A DNA stretch of 21,616 nucleotides from Auxenochlorella pyrenoidosa (taxonomy: Eukaryota > Chlorophyta > Trebouxiophyceae > Chlorellales > Chlorellaceae): assembly GCA_001430745.1 (NCBI GenBank), contig KQ482061.1, positions 1,658,201-1,679,816 on the forward strand. The letters run 5' to 3'. Both the position numbers and the translations under genes were made by a program. Positions 1-9,050 of the stretch are shown here, in pieces. The notes beneath the pieces are model-generated. The model searched no databases, had not been told where the DNA came from, and saw nothing but the letters and a program-made list of their open reading frames with translations. Position 1 is the stretch's first letter, and the number at the start of each line of letters is the position of its first letter.

Positions 1-947
1 CCACGACGTCGACCCACCCCCCCCCCCCCCCCCCCGCACCCCCCCTCACCCCCCGGGCTGACCACCGCGCGCGGGTCTGCCATGTCAAACGCCGCCACGT
101 TGCCGATCGCAAAGCCGTACCCAGAGTGCACGTCGGGCAGCGCAATCGACTTCTGCAGGCCCACGCAGCGCGGGCGGAAGATTCCAGCATGGTTCAGTGA
201 ATGGTTGGACGAGGGGAGGCAACATGCGGCAGTGCTGCGCAGGCTGCGCGGTCACCCGGCGCCATGCGGCGCTGCATGCTGCTTGACATGCAGCTGCGCT
301 TGCAGATGCACAGCACCTTGCCTCCCCAACAAACAGCACCCTGCCCCGCATCGTGCCTTGACGATGCCTGGCAGGGCGGCCACATTGGAAATCTGCTTGA
401 CAGCAGGCAGGAAGCCACCATGCTCGCCGCGCGCGCAGAATGCCTGCACGCAAGGGCGAGGTGACAGCGGCACAGGGCAGGGCACACTCATGCCATCCAC
501 ATGTTCCGTCCAAGGCTGCACCCAAGTTTCATAACCACCGCTCCCTCCTTCCCAAAGCGCCCGCTCCCCCGACGTGCAGCCCACAGGGTATACAGCGGTG
601 CAGGTGCGCCCAGGGCGGCGGGCCTGCCTGCAGCTCCTCAAACAGCAGCCCCTTGAGCCGGTCATTGACGTAGAACACGCCCGGCACCGCCATGCCCGGC
701 ACAAAGCCCGGCTTCACACGGTAGTGGTAGGGGCTTAGCTGCTCAATGTATGCCATCTCCTGCGGGGGAGATCGACAAGCAGTGTGCCGTGGGGTGAGTG
801 AACACCAGTCAAGAAGGGCCGGGCGCTGGCAGGGCAGCGAACAAGCACAGTGCTGGCACCTTGTCCCGTGTGGCCTGGGCACAGCAGCAGCAACCTGCTG
901 TACTTTACCTGCTCATAGGTGCGCACCCCGGCCTTGTGGTGCGCCAT
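1..947 (-). CDS. rtcB: RtcB-type tRNA-splicing ligase, 5' part (cut at left edge)
   Basis: Four exons: 947-909, 759-628, 443-357 and 152-50; the gene continues past base 1. All joints keep frame, giving 120 residues. The product starts [13 protein letters not shown], then reads [53 protein letters not shown] and [17 protein letters not shown], ending VVSPGG. These match the N-terminal half of eukaryotic and archaeal RtcB, the GTP- and Mn-dependent ligase that joins 2',3'-cyclic phosphate and 5'-OH RNA ends in tRNA splicing, RNA repair and, in animals, XBP1 splicing. The metal-binding Asp/Cys and the guanylylated His lie further downstream, outside the window, so activity cannot be judged. The ATG at 947 gives an N-terminus of roughly family length. 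Introns two and three start with GC rather than GT. The family call is firm; the exact start is likely. Confidence 0.92.
17..35. repeat. 19-base poly-C run in RtcB intron 4
   Basis: An uninterrupted run of 19 C on the plus strand (poly-G in the transcript). It lies just past the fourth exon's GTGAGG donor at 49-44. Such runs are prone to length errors in sequencing, so spacing here may be unreliable. Confidence 0.9.
153..356 (-). other. GC-AG intron 3 of the RtcB gene
   Basis: The donor is AAG|GCACGA and the acceptor CCTGCAG|AAGTCG, phase 0. The joined protein reads [18 protein letters not shown], the same length as human ALPGIV-HR-SIGLPDVHSG. The only nearby GT (ATC|GTCAAG) would drop two conserved-length residues. 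Confidence 0.72.
444..627 (-). other. GC-AG intron 2 of the RtcB gene
   Basis: The exon ends ...FEELQ with CAG, followed by GCAGGC, and the acceptor is GTGCAG before GCATTC, phase 0 on both sides. Cutting here gives [13 protein letters not shown], which aligns without a gap to human RtcB ELR-NACRGGGVGG. No GT donor nearby keeps that length. Confidence 0.75.
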
Positions 948-1372
948 CCTGGCAGCCGGGCCTGCAGAACAACACTGCAGCAAGTCAGGGCAGCGGCACC
1001 GGCAGGCTGCCGGTGGCAGCAGGGGCATCAGCGGCAAGTCGGCAAGGTGGCGAGAACGCATGCACATGAAGGATCAATGTCCCACCAACCTCTGCTCCCG
1101 CAGGGGCTTCTGCTGAACAGCGGCAAGCGCTCTTCTGAAAGAGTGGTCGGCGGGAGGAGGCGGAGGGAGCTGCGGAGCTTCGGGAGCTAATCAGATAATT
1201 CGATGTCAGTCGAGATTCTACAGCTTGGAAAAGAGAAAGCCCAGGTGCCGTCACTGTTTCGGGGCAGGGTTGTCTGTCGCTCAGCTGCCCCACTCGGTCA
1301 GGGAACGCACCAAATTTAAGTTGAGATCGAGTATATAATGATTCAAGCGGAAGACTTGGCTGTGTGCAGGTC
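948..1372. promoter_or_regulatory. Putative divergent promoter region, RtcB / small candidate gene
   Basis: No convincing exon in this 425-base stretch. It contains the RtcB 5' leader and, around 1180-1340, a patch clearly richer in A/T than the flanking genes, as often seen at algal promoters. A TATATAA sequence at 1332-1338 reads nearly the same on both strands, so it could serve either direction. No transcription start is proved. Confidence 0.4.
1332..1338 (+). promoter_or_regulatory. TATA-box-like TATATAA
   Basis: TATATAA lies 35 bases before the ATG at 1373, in the least GC-rich part of the region. That is close for a TATA box plus leader, so if used it implies a very short 5' UTR, or it serves the minus strand. 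Seen directly; function inferred. Confidence 0.35.
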
Positions 1373-2055
1373 ATGCATGCTGCGGCGCAGGCGGCTCCGA
1401 GTGGGAGTCTCACTGCGGACAAGGCGGCAGACCCCTCACCCAATGGCAAGGACCCTCTTAGTGAGGCAAATGATTCACAACAGAGACGAAAGCAAGGCAA
1501 GAAACCACTTGATCAGACGCAGCTGCTCGCCCCGAACCCCCCAGCCCCCGCTCAACAGAGTGAGGCTGCCTGCTAATGTGCGCTTTGTATGCATCTCAGT
1601 GTGCACCAGCAATCAGCAGGCAGGCAAATAGTTGGTTGCTCCTGAGAATGGACCCGTACAAGGCTTGCGCGCCGCTCCGAGGTGGCTGCTTGGCCATAGC
1701 CCACGGCTCTTCCTGCTGTGCTCCCGCGCAGGGAGCCGGCTCTGCTCGAGCTCGAGTATTGTCGCCTGCAGGGCAGAAGTGCTTCACCTGCTGTAGCGCG
1801 CTGCAAATGACTGTTGCCAACTGTGCCATCATAGGCTGAGGAGCTCAAAGACGAGTTCAGCGGCCATGTGGCTTGGGCCTCCCTGCCCAAACCTTGCCAT
1901 GCCACCCTCTGCCTGTTGCAGTATGCAGGTGGTTTGCCGAGCAGCATTGATGCCAGCTGAACTCAGGTTCTCAGGATGAGTCCTATCGCATCCCGGGATA
2001 TCAGGATTACCATAAAGCCTGGACTGAAAGTACGCCGAGCTATTCTGCCGCATAG
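1373..2055 (+). CDS. Doubtful small multi-exon gene of unknown function
   Basis: Three stretches have coding-like character but I could not join them cleanly. An ORF from ATG 1373 to stop 1576 encodes 67 residues, disordered and rich in Ala, Ser, Gln and Lys (MHAAAQAAPSGSLTADK...). From about 1843 a frame reads EELKDEFSGHVAWASLP, running to a stop at 1958-1960. From 1974 a frame reads DESYRIPGYQDYHKAWTE and stops at 2053-2055. The last two have aromatic and charged residue mixes unlike the low-complexity shadow frames nearby. Simple splices between them leave introns of only 38-54 bases or mismatched phases. It may be one small gene, two, or a decayed gene. I recognise no family. Confidence 0.3.
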
Positions 2056-2492
2056 GGCGCGGCGGACTGGAGCCAGCAACCCTGCAGCTGCGGGCATCAC
2101 TCCTGCAGGAGGAATTGGCTCCGTGCCTCTGATAAGCACCCTTCGCTCATCAGGCGACAATGCAGCAGTTTGCCCTGTGTGAATATGTGGGTACGAATCA
2201 ACGAAGCAAGCGAGCGGCTCTGTGGCTGTGCTGCGAGTGCTGCGACGGGCCGGGCTGCCGTGCATACGTTCATCTGCCCCTTAGATCTTGTCAGAATGCG
2301 TGGCAAGCTGCTTCCCGTTGCTCGTTGTCGAGTGGGGCCAATCGTCAGAGTTTCTTCCGTCGTTTTGCACCCGTCTCATCTGCTGCGGCTTTCCGGTCCT
2401 TTGTGACAGCATCTATGGTGTTCTGAGAGGGGGCCGCGCGCTGGCGACGCCCCCTCCAGGTTTTTCTCTCGCGAAAGCGCCCGCCGACGCTC
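2056..2492. promoter_or_regulatory. Upstream region and likely 5' leader of the Tudor-like gene
   Basis: No supported exon. The last 130 bases are T/C-rich and carry TTTTTCTCTCGCGAAAGCGC near 2461-2480, which includes TCTCGCGA and an E2F-like TTTCGCG on the opposite strand. This lies about 20-30 bases before the proposed ATG at 2493, so it would be in or near the leader. Its regulatory role is only inferred from motif resemblance. Confidence 0.3.
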
Positions 2493-5400
2493 ATGTCCTG
2501 CAGTCAGCCGCTGCACACCAACTGCCGGTTCACCGGGTGTGTGCGCAAGGCCTCCGAGCGGGCCCAGGCGTGCCCTGCCTGTACTGCCCGCCGCTGCCTC
2601 TGGGACCCGTTGTTGCCTTGCTGCCTTGTAGATACCTACTGCTTGCTGAGCCGCTCTACTGCGTCAGTATTCATCGCTCTTCCACGGCCGAATGCAAGCC
2701 AGCTGCACCTGTTTGACAGCGTCCCCCTTCTCCTCCCTGCCGTGTTGCCCAACCTCTTCAATTGTCACCCAGCGCCGCCCTCCCCCAAGCCCCTCCTGTG
2801 CAGGCAGCGGGTGTGCCGGTGCGTCTACGGCAACGCCGCCATCTTGGCCAGCCGCAGCGAGGCAGAGCCTGCGCCCGATGCGGCGGAGGCCTACATGCGG
2901 CGGGCCCGCGCTGCCTGGCGCCTGCTGCACCACCCCGACTCCCCGGCGCTGCGCGACAGCGAGCCCGTCGTGCTGTGGCTGCCCAGGCTGGAGAAGCGCG
3001 CCGCGCAGCCCGCCGCGTCGGCGGCGCTCGCGGCAGCAGCGGCGCAGGTGCAGCGCACAGAGGCGGCAGCGCGAGCGGCGGTGGTCCACGCAGCCGGCCT
3101 GGCGGCGGCGGCGGGCCTGCCCTTCCGCCTGCCAGACCAGCTGCAGGCGCAGCTGGGGGGCGTGCCGCTCGACCTGGGCGGGTTGGTGCAGGTGGGTGCA
3201 CAAGGGGGAAAGCAGCCTCGTGTCGGAGGGGGGGAGCGGGGTAGAAGGTGGGGTGAAGAACATGCGGGGAGGGGTGCTTGTGAGAGCGAAGACGGCCGCC
3301 AGGGAGGCAAGGCGTGCTAAGCAACTGGCAGGCTCAAGGGCTGCAGCAGGCGTGCGCCTGTGCACAGCCTTGCCCGCTGCTTCTTGTGCCATGTACTGCT
3401 GGTCAGGTGCCACTCCACGTCCCCCGCCCCACACCCGCAGGCCGACTACTCGCAGCTGGAGCGGCGGGTGCGGGAGGTGCAGCGCGCGCAGGAGGCCCGG
3501 CAGGCGGCGGCGGCTGGTACCGCTGGCGGCGCAGCGCTGGCCACGCCCAACGTGGCACCGCTGCCTGCGGCGCTGGCCGCCACCTCGAGCGACGGGCTGC
3601 TGCCGCCCGCTGGGAGCGGCCAGGTGGTGCAGCGCTCGCGCTCGCTGGATGCGGGGCTTGGCAGCAGCAAGGCACTCCAGCTGGCAGGCGCACACTCGCT
3701 GCCCCTGCCATCCAGGACGGCCAGCGGCAGCGCGGGTGCCCGCGCGCGGCGCAGCCCCACCAGCAAGCCGCCGCCAAGGCCGTCGTCACGGGGCGGGCCT
3801 GGCACCGACTCTCGCGGCAGCAGCGGCGCACGCAGAGCCAGCCCGGGCGGTGCTCCGCAGGGCACTGCTGCTGGAGCTGGCAGCCCCTCGCTGGCGCCGT
3901 TTGGGCCGGGGTACGAGGCGCGCGGCCCCTCGGACACCGTCCCGCCCCGCGGCTGGCTGCTGACCATGCGGGACTTCACGCCCGCCCTGCAGGGCCAGCT
4001 GATCCAGGCGCGTGTAGGGGGTGGGGTGTGGGGTGCCGCCAGCGCATGCCCGGGGTTGCTTGGCCCCTGGGCGGCGGGCGGATGGCTGGCCTCCTTGCCA
4101 GTGCCTGGGTTGCCTTGCATGCTTGGGCCCGCAGCTCCCTCACCACCGAGCGTGCCGAGTGAGGAGCCGCCTGACCCGCCCGCAGCGCCTCTTCCCGCGC
4201 CTGCAGACCTTGCGGCCCGACAGCGGCCGCTGGTGAGGGAGCGGCAGCAGCCTGCCTGCCTGCAGTGCCGACCCTCCTGGCGTGCCCAGCAGCTCAGCGC
4301 TCTTCAGCATGTGCCGCTGGGGCCCGCACCCTCCTCACCCTCCTCCTGCCCTCACCCCGCCCTGCCACCCCCCCCCCGCATCCCCAGGTGGCCCGCCGTG
4401 GTGCTGGACGTGTCCCTGCCCGCCCGCACCTGCACCCTGCGCTACGAGGCGGGGGGCCAGGAGAGCCTGGACTTCCCCCCCCTGGTGCACGCCGCCGAGG
4501 TGGCCTGGCTGCACGGCCCGCCCGCGCCAGCAGCACCCGACGCCAGCGGCGCCTCGCATGGTGCCGCTGACAGCGCACCACCGCAGCCGGGCGCGCGCCC
4601 GCCGCTGTCCGCCGGCGTTCGCAGCCCCAGCCAGCAGTCTCTGCACTCCACTGGGCAGCAACAGCAGCAGCAGCAGCAGCAGCCTGATCACGAGGAATCG
4701 CCCCCTGAACGCCAGCGGTCGGGAACCGTGCCAGCAGAGGCTGCGGGCCAGGCAGCCAGAGCGACCGCCGAATCATCGCCAGGGCCGGCAGACTCCCTGC
4801 CTGGCGACCACGCCTCTGGCCGCACCTCACCGGCTGACGGCAGCCTGGCCTGGCCATCTCACTCGGCAGAAGCAGGCCCGCACGACAGCAGCGCCGCGGA
4901 AGCGTGTGCTAGCGGCAAAGGCGCCGCTGAGCTGCTGCCAGCGGCAGGCCCGCTGAGTGGGGCTCCCTCCAGCGGCGGCAAACCCTTGCTGGGCTCTGCG
5001 GAGCCGCCAGATCGGCCGCCACCAGTTTCGGAGCAGCAGGAGGACCAGGGGGAGGGGCATGGCAGGTCGGTGGCAGAGGCGGCAGATGAGGCTCGCGCAG
5101 CGCCTGCTGCGCCTGCTGAGCGGCAGGCTGAGCAGCGGCAGCCCACCCCAGATGGGCTGCCAGAGCAGCGAGATGCGTCGCCAGCAGCAGAGCAGCAGGG
5201 GTGTCAGCCAGGGCAGCAGTACGACCACCAGGCAGAGCCGGCCCACCAGCCACAGGAGGGTGACCACCAGCCAGCCCAGCAGGCAGAAGTGGCAGGCCCG
5301 GGCTCTGTCACGGGCCAGGAAGAACGAGCCCCTCCAACTTTGGATGAACAGCAGGTGGAGCCAGCGTCAGGCCCTGCAGATGAGCAGCAGGCAGGGGCAG

Positions 5401-5838
5401 CGGCAGCAATGTCCCCGGGTGAGGAGGCGCAGCCAGACGCCTCTCGTGCAGAGCGTGATGAGCATGCGCCGGTGGCCCAGGCAGCCACGCAGCCAGAGGA
5501 GGGGTCTTTGCCCCAGCAGGAGCATCCGCGGGCCCGGCAGCAGCGGGAAGACCTGCAGGCGTCAGCAGCCGAGGAGCCTGGGCCCGAGCAGCAGGTGGGG
5601 TCAGGGGATGGGGCGGCCCCAGCAAGGGTGCCCACCTGCCGATTGGCCGACCGGTGCTCCCGTCAGCCCTGGGGCTGCCGCACGCCTGCGCTCTGCCCCG
5701 CGCCACCCCCTCCCCCCACCCATGTGTGCTCCTGCTCGCCTGCCGATGCCGCAGGCGCTGCCCAGTGGTGATGTGCGCGGCGAACCGGCCCAGCCCGAGG
5801 ACAGAGTGCAGCCTGACGTGCCAACAGCCCAGCTGTAG
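2493..5838 (+). CDS. Tudor/Agenet-like domain protein with Gln/Ala/Glu-rich tail
   Basis: Six exons: 2493-2627, 2808-3191, 3441-4007, 4207-4232, 4388-5594 and 5755-5838, about 800 residues. Exons 3-6 are well supported by sites and frame; exon 1 and its donor are tentative. The N-terminus is Cys-rich (CRFTGC, ACPACTARRC), possibly a small zinc knuckle. Residues about 60-250 include YMRRARAAWRLLHH and an Ala-rich helical stretch leading into QLERRVREVQRAQEARQ, a likely coiled coil. A Ser/Pro/Arg-rich linker follows. Residues about 355-405 read GQLIQTLRPDSGRWW, VVLDV, LRYEAGG and LDFPPLVHAAEVAWL, the strand pattern of a Tudor/Agenet fold, a class that binds methylated histone or other methylated protein tails. 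The tail (about 410-800) is disordered with a Gln9 tract. A chromatin role is inferred from the fold only. Confidence 0.72.
4008..4206 (+). other. GC-AG intron 3 of the Tudor-like gene
   Basis: The donor is CAG|GCGCGT and the acceptor CCTGCAG|ACCTTG, phase 0. With this cut, GQLIQ joins TLRPDSGRW, giving the Tudor-family spacing of 14 residues from the first Gly to the Trp. A GT donor six bases later (CGT|GTAGGG) also keeps frame but inserts two residues (AR). Confidence 0.6.
4207..4232 (+). other. 26-base micro-exon in the Tudor-like domain
   Basis: Bounded by CCTGCAG and by TG|GTGAGG. It encodes TLRPDSGR plus two bases of a Trp codon, completed by G at 4388 after the next acceptor (CCCCAG). 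The joined TGG TGG CCC GCC reads WWPA and continues the domain. Skipping it would shift the frame and destroy the fold. Confidence 0.75.
4656..4682 (+). repeat. CAG repeat encoding Gln9
   Basis: Nine glutamine codons (CAG CAA then CAG x7) in exon 5 of the Tudor-like gene, at the start of its disordered tail. The pattern is directly visible; length variation between strains would be expected. Confidence 0.95.
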
Positions 5839-6509
5839 GTTGGCAGCCCTCCTGACACACACATGGCCATGCTGCACGGCTGATCGCACTGACCCAATTG
5901 CAGCTTTGCTTGCACTTCCAGCGGCAGTTTTCTCTGCACTACTTGCTCTAGATTTAGACATAGAATGTGTGAGAAAGAATGATGACGGGAGCGACGCTGG
6001 CCACCTCAGTCCTTGCTCAGCAATCGCACGCCCCCACAAGCTCTGTAACCTGGCACCTTGCAGAGCGAGTCGCAGATGGAGGTTGTTGCAACAGTGCTTG
6101 AGAAATGAAGCTGATGAATGTGTCATCTGGCCTGCAAGATGCAGTGCTGCCTCACTGAGGGACCGCTGAAGACCTTGAGCCAAGGAGCAGGCAGGCACAG
6201 CTTCCGCCACCTGCTGGCTCCTGGCTGCTCCTGCTGCCTTGCTGTTGAGAGCTGCACATAAGCCTCAGCCTCCACCCAAAACCTGCTGCTTGCCCGCCTA
6301 CGGCACAGCATGTGATCAGGCAGCCTGCAGAGGATTGCATCAGGGGACGAATGCTGCGAAGATCAGTGCAAGGAAATGGCAAAGCATGAGCACTTCTCAG
6401 CCAGGCATACCTGGCCTGAGAAGCCCTGCCCAAGATGCAGTGCAGCCGTCACATTGCGTCCTGCAATCCCCGCACCCTGACCTCCCCCTCCCACCCACCT
6501 GGGCTGGCC
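5839..6509. other. Convergent intergenic region with two 3' UTRs
   Basis: It lies between the stop of the plus-strand Tudor-like gene and the stop of the minus-strand SANT/winged-helix gene. Base composition is more balanced than in the exons. Beyond the TGTAA at 6044 I see no exon, repeat or RNA gene. No TTACA (minus-strand TGTAA) was noticed for the right-hand gene. Confidence 0.6.
6044..6048 (+). terminator. TGTAA poly(A) signal candidate, Tudor-like gene
   Basis: Green algae commonly use UGUAA as the polyadenylation signal. This copy lies 206 bases after the stop at 5838, a normal 3' UTR length. No transcript end is known. Confidence 0.5.
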
Positions 6510-9050
6510 TCAGTTGGGTGAGCGCGCGTTGGCGCCCAGGAAGGGCGTGGCGGTGGGGGCCGGCTTTTTGGCGGGGCGCGGCTTCAGCTCCAGCCACTCT
6601 GCCTCGGGCAGCAGCCGCCAAAACGTCTGCTGCCCCACCTTGCCCACGCGCTGGATGCCACGGTGGCGGGTGAGGGCAACGCGCACACTCACATGCCATC
6701 TGCAGAGAGGCAAAATTATGTAAAGACTCAGGTAGAACATCAATAACAGGCCCAAGGAAAGCTGAAAGGTCTTTCTGTTGATTCACTCTAAAACCCCACC
6801 TAGGCGTGGTCTTGTGGCCCTTATGTGTTGCAAAGTGCTCGGGTTGCAGCTGGGCCGCCATTGCCGGGTTGGCCAGCAGCGCGGCGCAGATCTGGGGTGT
6901 GGTGGCGGAGCGGTCGGGCATGCTGCGCAGGATGCGCTCCACAAAGCCGGGAAAGAGGCCGGGGATGCGCGCGGCGGGCTTGACTGGAGGGCCTGCAGCG
7001 GGCAAAATGTAACGCAGTCAGCAGAAAGGTGGGAATGCTTCACAAACAAAATATAAGGTCACACGACAGTGTACATGCGAGAAACTCAGTTGCACTTGGT
7101 TCTTGGCTGCTCGCCGCTCCCAAGCGAACCAAGCAAAACGCGACCTAGGCTGTGGGGCTGTTCATACCTGCTTCTCAGCTGTAACGCTCTGAGAAAAGGC
7201 GCGACTTGGCTGCCTTTGCACGTACTCCAAGGTGCTGACTGATGGCTGCCCAGCTGATCTTGCTGCTGCCCAGCACTGCCTGCCTGTACCCCCCATCCTC
7301 TGCCAGCCGCAACAGCTCCTCCACCTCCTCTGGCTGCCAGCTGTGATTGTCAGCCTCCACAGCAGCAGGGGCCTGCTGCTCAGCCGATGGCTGCCGCTGC
7401 ACTTCAGGCTGCGTGCTTCCATCCGCTGCCGCCACCGCCTGTTGCTGCTGCTGCTGCTGCTGCCCCATTTCAGGTGGCACAGCAACGCCCCCAGCCGGCA
7501 GCACCTGCTCCTTGCCACTGCTGCTGCCGCTGCCGCTGCCGCTGCCGCGGACACCCTGAAGCGGGGCAACTGCTGGCAGCAGTTCTGATGCTGAGGCTGC
7601 AGCGCCAGAACCTGAGCTGCCTGGCACAAGTGGGCAGGCAGCCGATGGCTCCGCAGCCAGCTCTGCTGCAGCGAGCTCAGCGGCCTGCCCGGGCGCCTTG
7701 CCCTTCTTTCTGCCTGCAGCCGACGCCCCCTCCGCTGCTGGCTGTGGTGCCAGGGCAGCTCCTGCCAATGTTGCAGGCACAGTTGCCTGCTTGGGCACTT
7801 GGCTAGCTGCTGCTGCTGCTGTGCCACATGCTCCTGCTGCTGGCTGTGGGCAAACTGTCGCTCCTGGCTGCCTTGCATGTGCTTCACCCTCTTCCTACCA
7901 GCCGGCTGCTGCTCATCAGCTGCCAGTGCAGGTGCCGCGTCTGCAGGAAGTTCAGCTGCAGCGATTGATGGAGGGGCAGAAGGTGGGGCCGCAGCTGCAG
8001 CCGGCTCCTGATGCTGCTGCCTGCGCCGCTTGGCCTGCCGTGGCTGCTCCTCTTCTGCCGGCTCAGCTGCCGCAGCCTCTGCACCCTGTATTGCTTCAGC
8101 CGGTGCCGTGCCCACGCTGCGCCCACTCTTCTTCACCTTGACAACTTTGTGCTCATGCCGGGCAGCTGGGCCGGCAGCTGTGGTGCTGCTGCCCAGCTGC
8201 TGCTGCCCCTGCTCCTGCCCCTGCTGCTGTCCCTCCTGGCGGTGCATGCGCTCTGCTCGGCGCTGCTGCATGCCCTTTTCCCACTGTTGCAGTGCCTCTG
8301 CAGAAAGAGGGTTTGACAGGGGATGGCACGTGAGGCGACAAGCGAGGAAATGAAGGAAATATAGTTTCCACCCAACTGAGCACTGTGGGGCTATTGTGCA
8401 GGGGCAGGCTGGATTGGCGAAAAGGGAAGGCACCAGGCAGCCACCCAGCAGTCTCAGCCCCGCGCACCTTGCCGCAGGCGCAGGCACTCCAGCAGCACCA
8501 GCGCCACCGGCTGCCCCAGGTAGGCGGCGGCCAGCTGGGCAAAGCGCAGGCTGCGGTGCTGCTGCGCGGGTGTGAAGTCAGCCCCCAGCTTGGTGTGCTG
8601 GTACAGCGGATCCGACATGAGCAGCAGCAGGGTGCCGCGGTCGCCGCGCGGCAGGCGCAGCTTGCCCCGGCCGGCAGCGCCCGAATCTTTCTGCCGTTGC
8701 GGCTGTCTGGCTCCATGCCCCTAGCGCTGCGGATGCTTCATGTCAGAAGCTGGCGGCCACCAGCGGCGGCTGGCAGGCTGACGGGCGGGGGGTGCGTCCG
8801 CCTGCCATTTGCCGCCGCCGGCGCTGCGCCGCCACTGGCTGCCTGACGCACCATGGCCGCCGGCACTGCCTCCACCAGCCCCTGCATCACCAGATCAGGA
8901 ACGGAGGTGGGCTGAGAAGGCGTGAGAGCAGCTGAAGAACCGACAAGGTTAGCCGCACTGCTGCATTCCCAAACCCTGCCACCACCCAAGCTCCTCCCTG
9001 GGCCACTTGCCTGGCTGCCAGGCGACCTGCTGGCCCCTCAGCGCCTCCAT
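6510..9050 (-). CDS. Nuclear-type protein with SANT/Myb-like and forkhead-like winged-helix segments
   Basis: Proposed exons: 9050-9027 (tentative), 8911-8852, 8690-8468, 8297-7186, 6992-6800 and 6699-6510, about 570 residues. Phases agree at 8852/8690, 8468/8297 and 6800/6699. The N-terminus reads LYQHTKLGADFTPAQQHR and YLGQPVALVLLECLRLRQ, family unknown to me. The middle is Gln/Ala-rich with basic patches (KRRRQQ, GRKRVKH, RKKGK) that could be nuclear signals, plus a Gln8 tract. At 7350-7186, SWQPEEVEELLRLAEDG and ISWAAISQHLGVRAKAAKSR have Trp and helix spacing like a SANT/Myb repeat. The last two exons read VERILRSMPDRSATTPQI, then WHVSVRVALTRHRGIQRVGK and TFWRL, resembling a winged helix. 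Two doubts remain: a frame change near 7800-7900, and a weak donor (GTTACA) at 7185, so this could be two genes. DNA or chromatin binding is inferred. Confidence 0.6.
7440..7463 (-). repeat. Poly-Gln (Gln8) codon repeat
   Basis: On the minus strand CAG/CAA codons follow PPEMG and encode eight Gln before AVAAADG in the SANT-like protein. A Gly-Ser codon repeat (GSGSGS) lies just upstream at about 7525-7550. Both are low-complexity linkers. Confidence 0.85.
7819..7898 (-). other. Frame-change zone: possible 80-base intron or indel
   Basis: From 8297 to about 7890 the supported frame reads KVVKVKKSGRS...GRKRVKH; from about 7818 the frame leading to the SANT-like segment is a different one, closed upstream by TAG near 7897. 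An intron from GTAGGA (7898) to a CAG at 7819 would restore frame, and each later CAG in the repeat would serve too. It is purine-rich and not intron-like, so a repeat-length error in the CAG run is as likely. Confidence 0.4.

Noticed and set aside
2664..3695. Minus-strand ORF of 343 codons
   Set aside because: It overlaps plus-strand exons 2 and 3 of the Tudor-like gene and runs across their splice sites. It has no domain pattern; it is a shadow of GC-rich codons.
2692..3963. Plus-strand ORF of 423 codons rich in Arg, Cys and Ser
   Set aside because: It is out of frame with the supported exons and reads through the 3192-3440 intron. Its composition is typical of a GC-rich wrong frame.
7162..7800. 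Tail of a 441-codon minus-strand ORF that stays in the upstream frame
   Set aside because: The alternative frame carries the SANT-like segment and a clean Gln tract, while this one is rich in Arg, Cys and Ser like other shadow frames.
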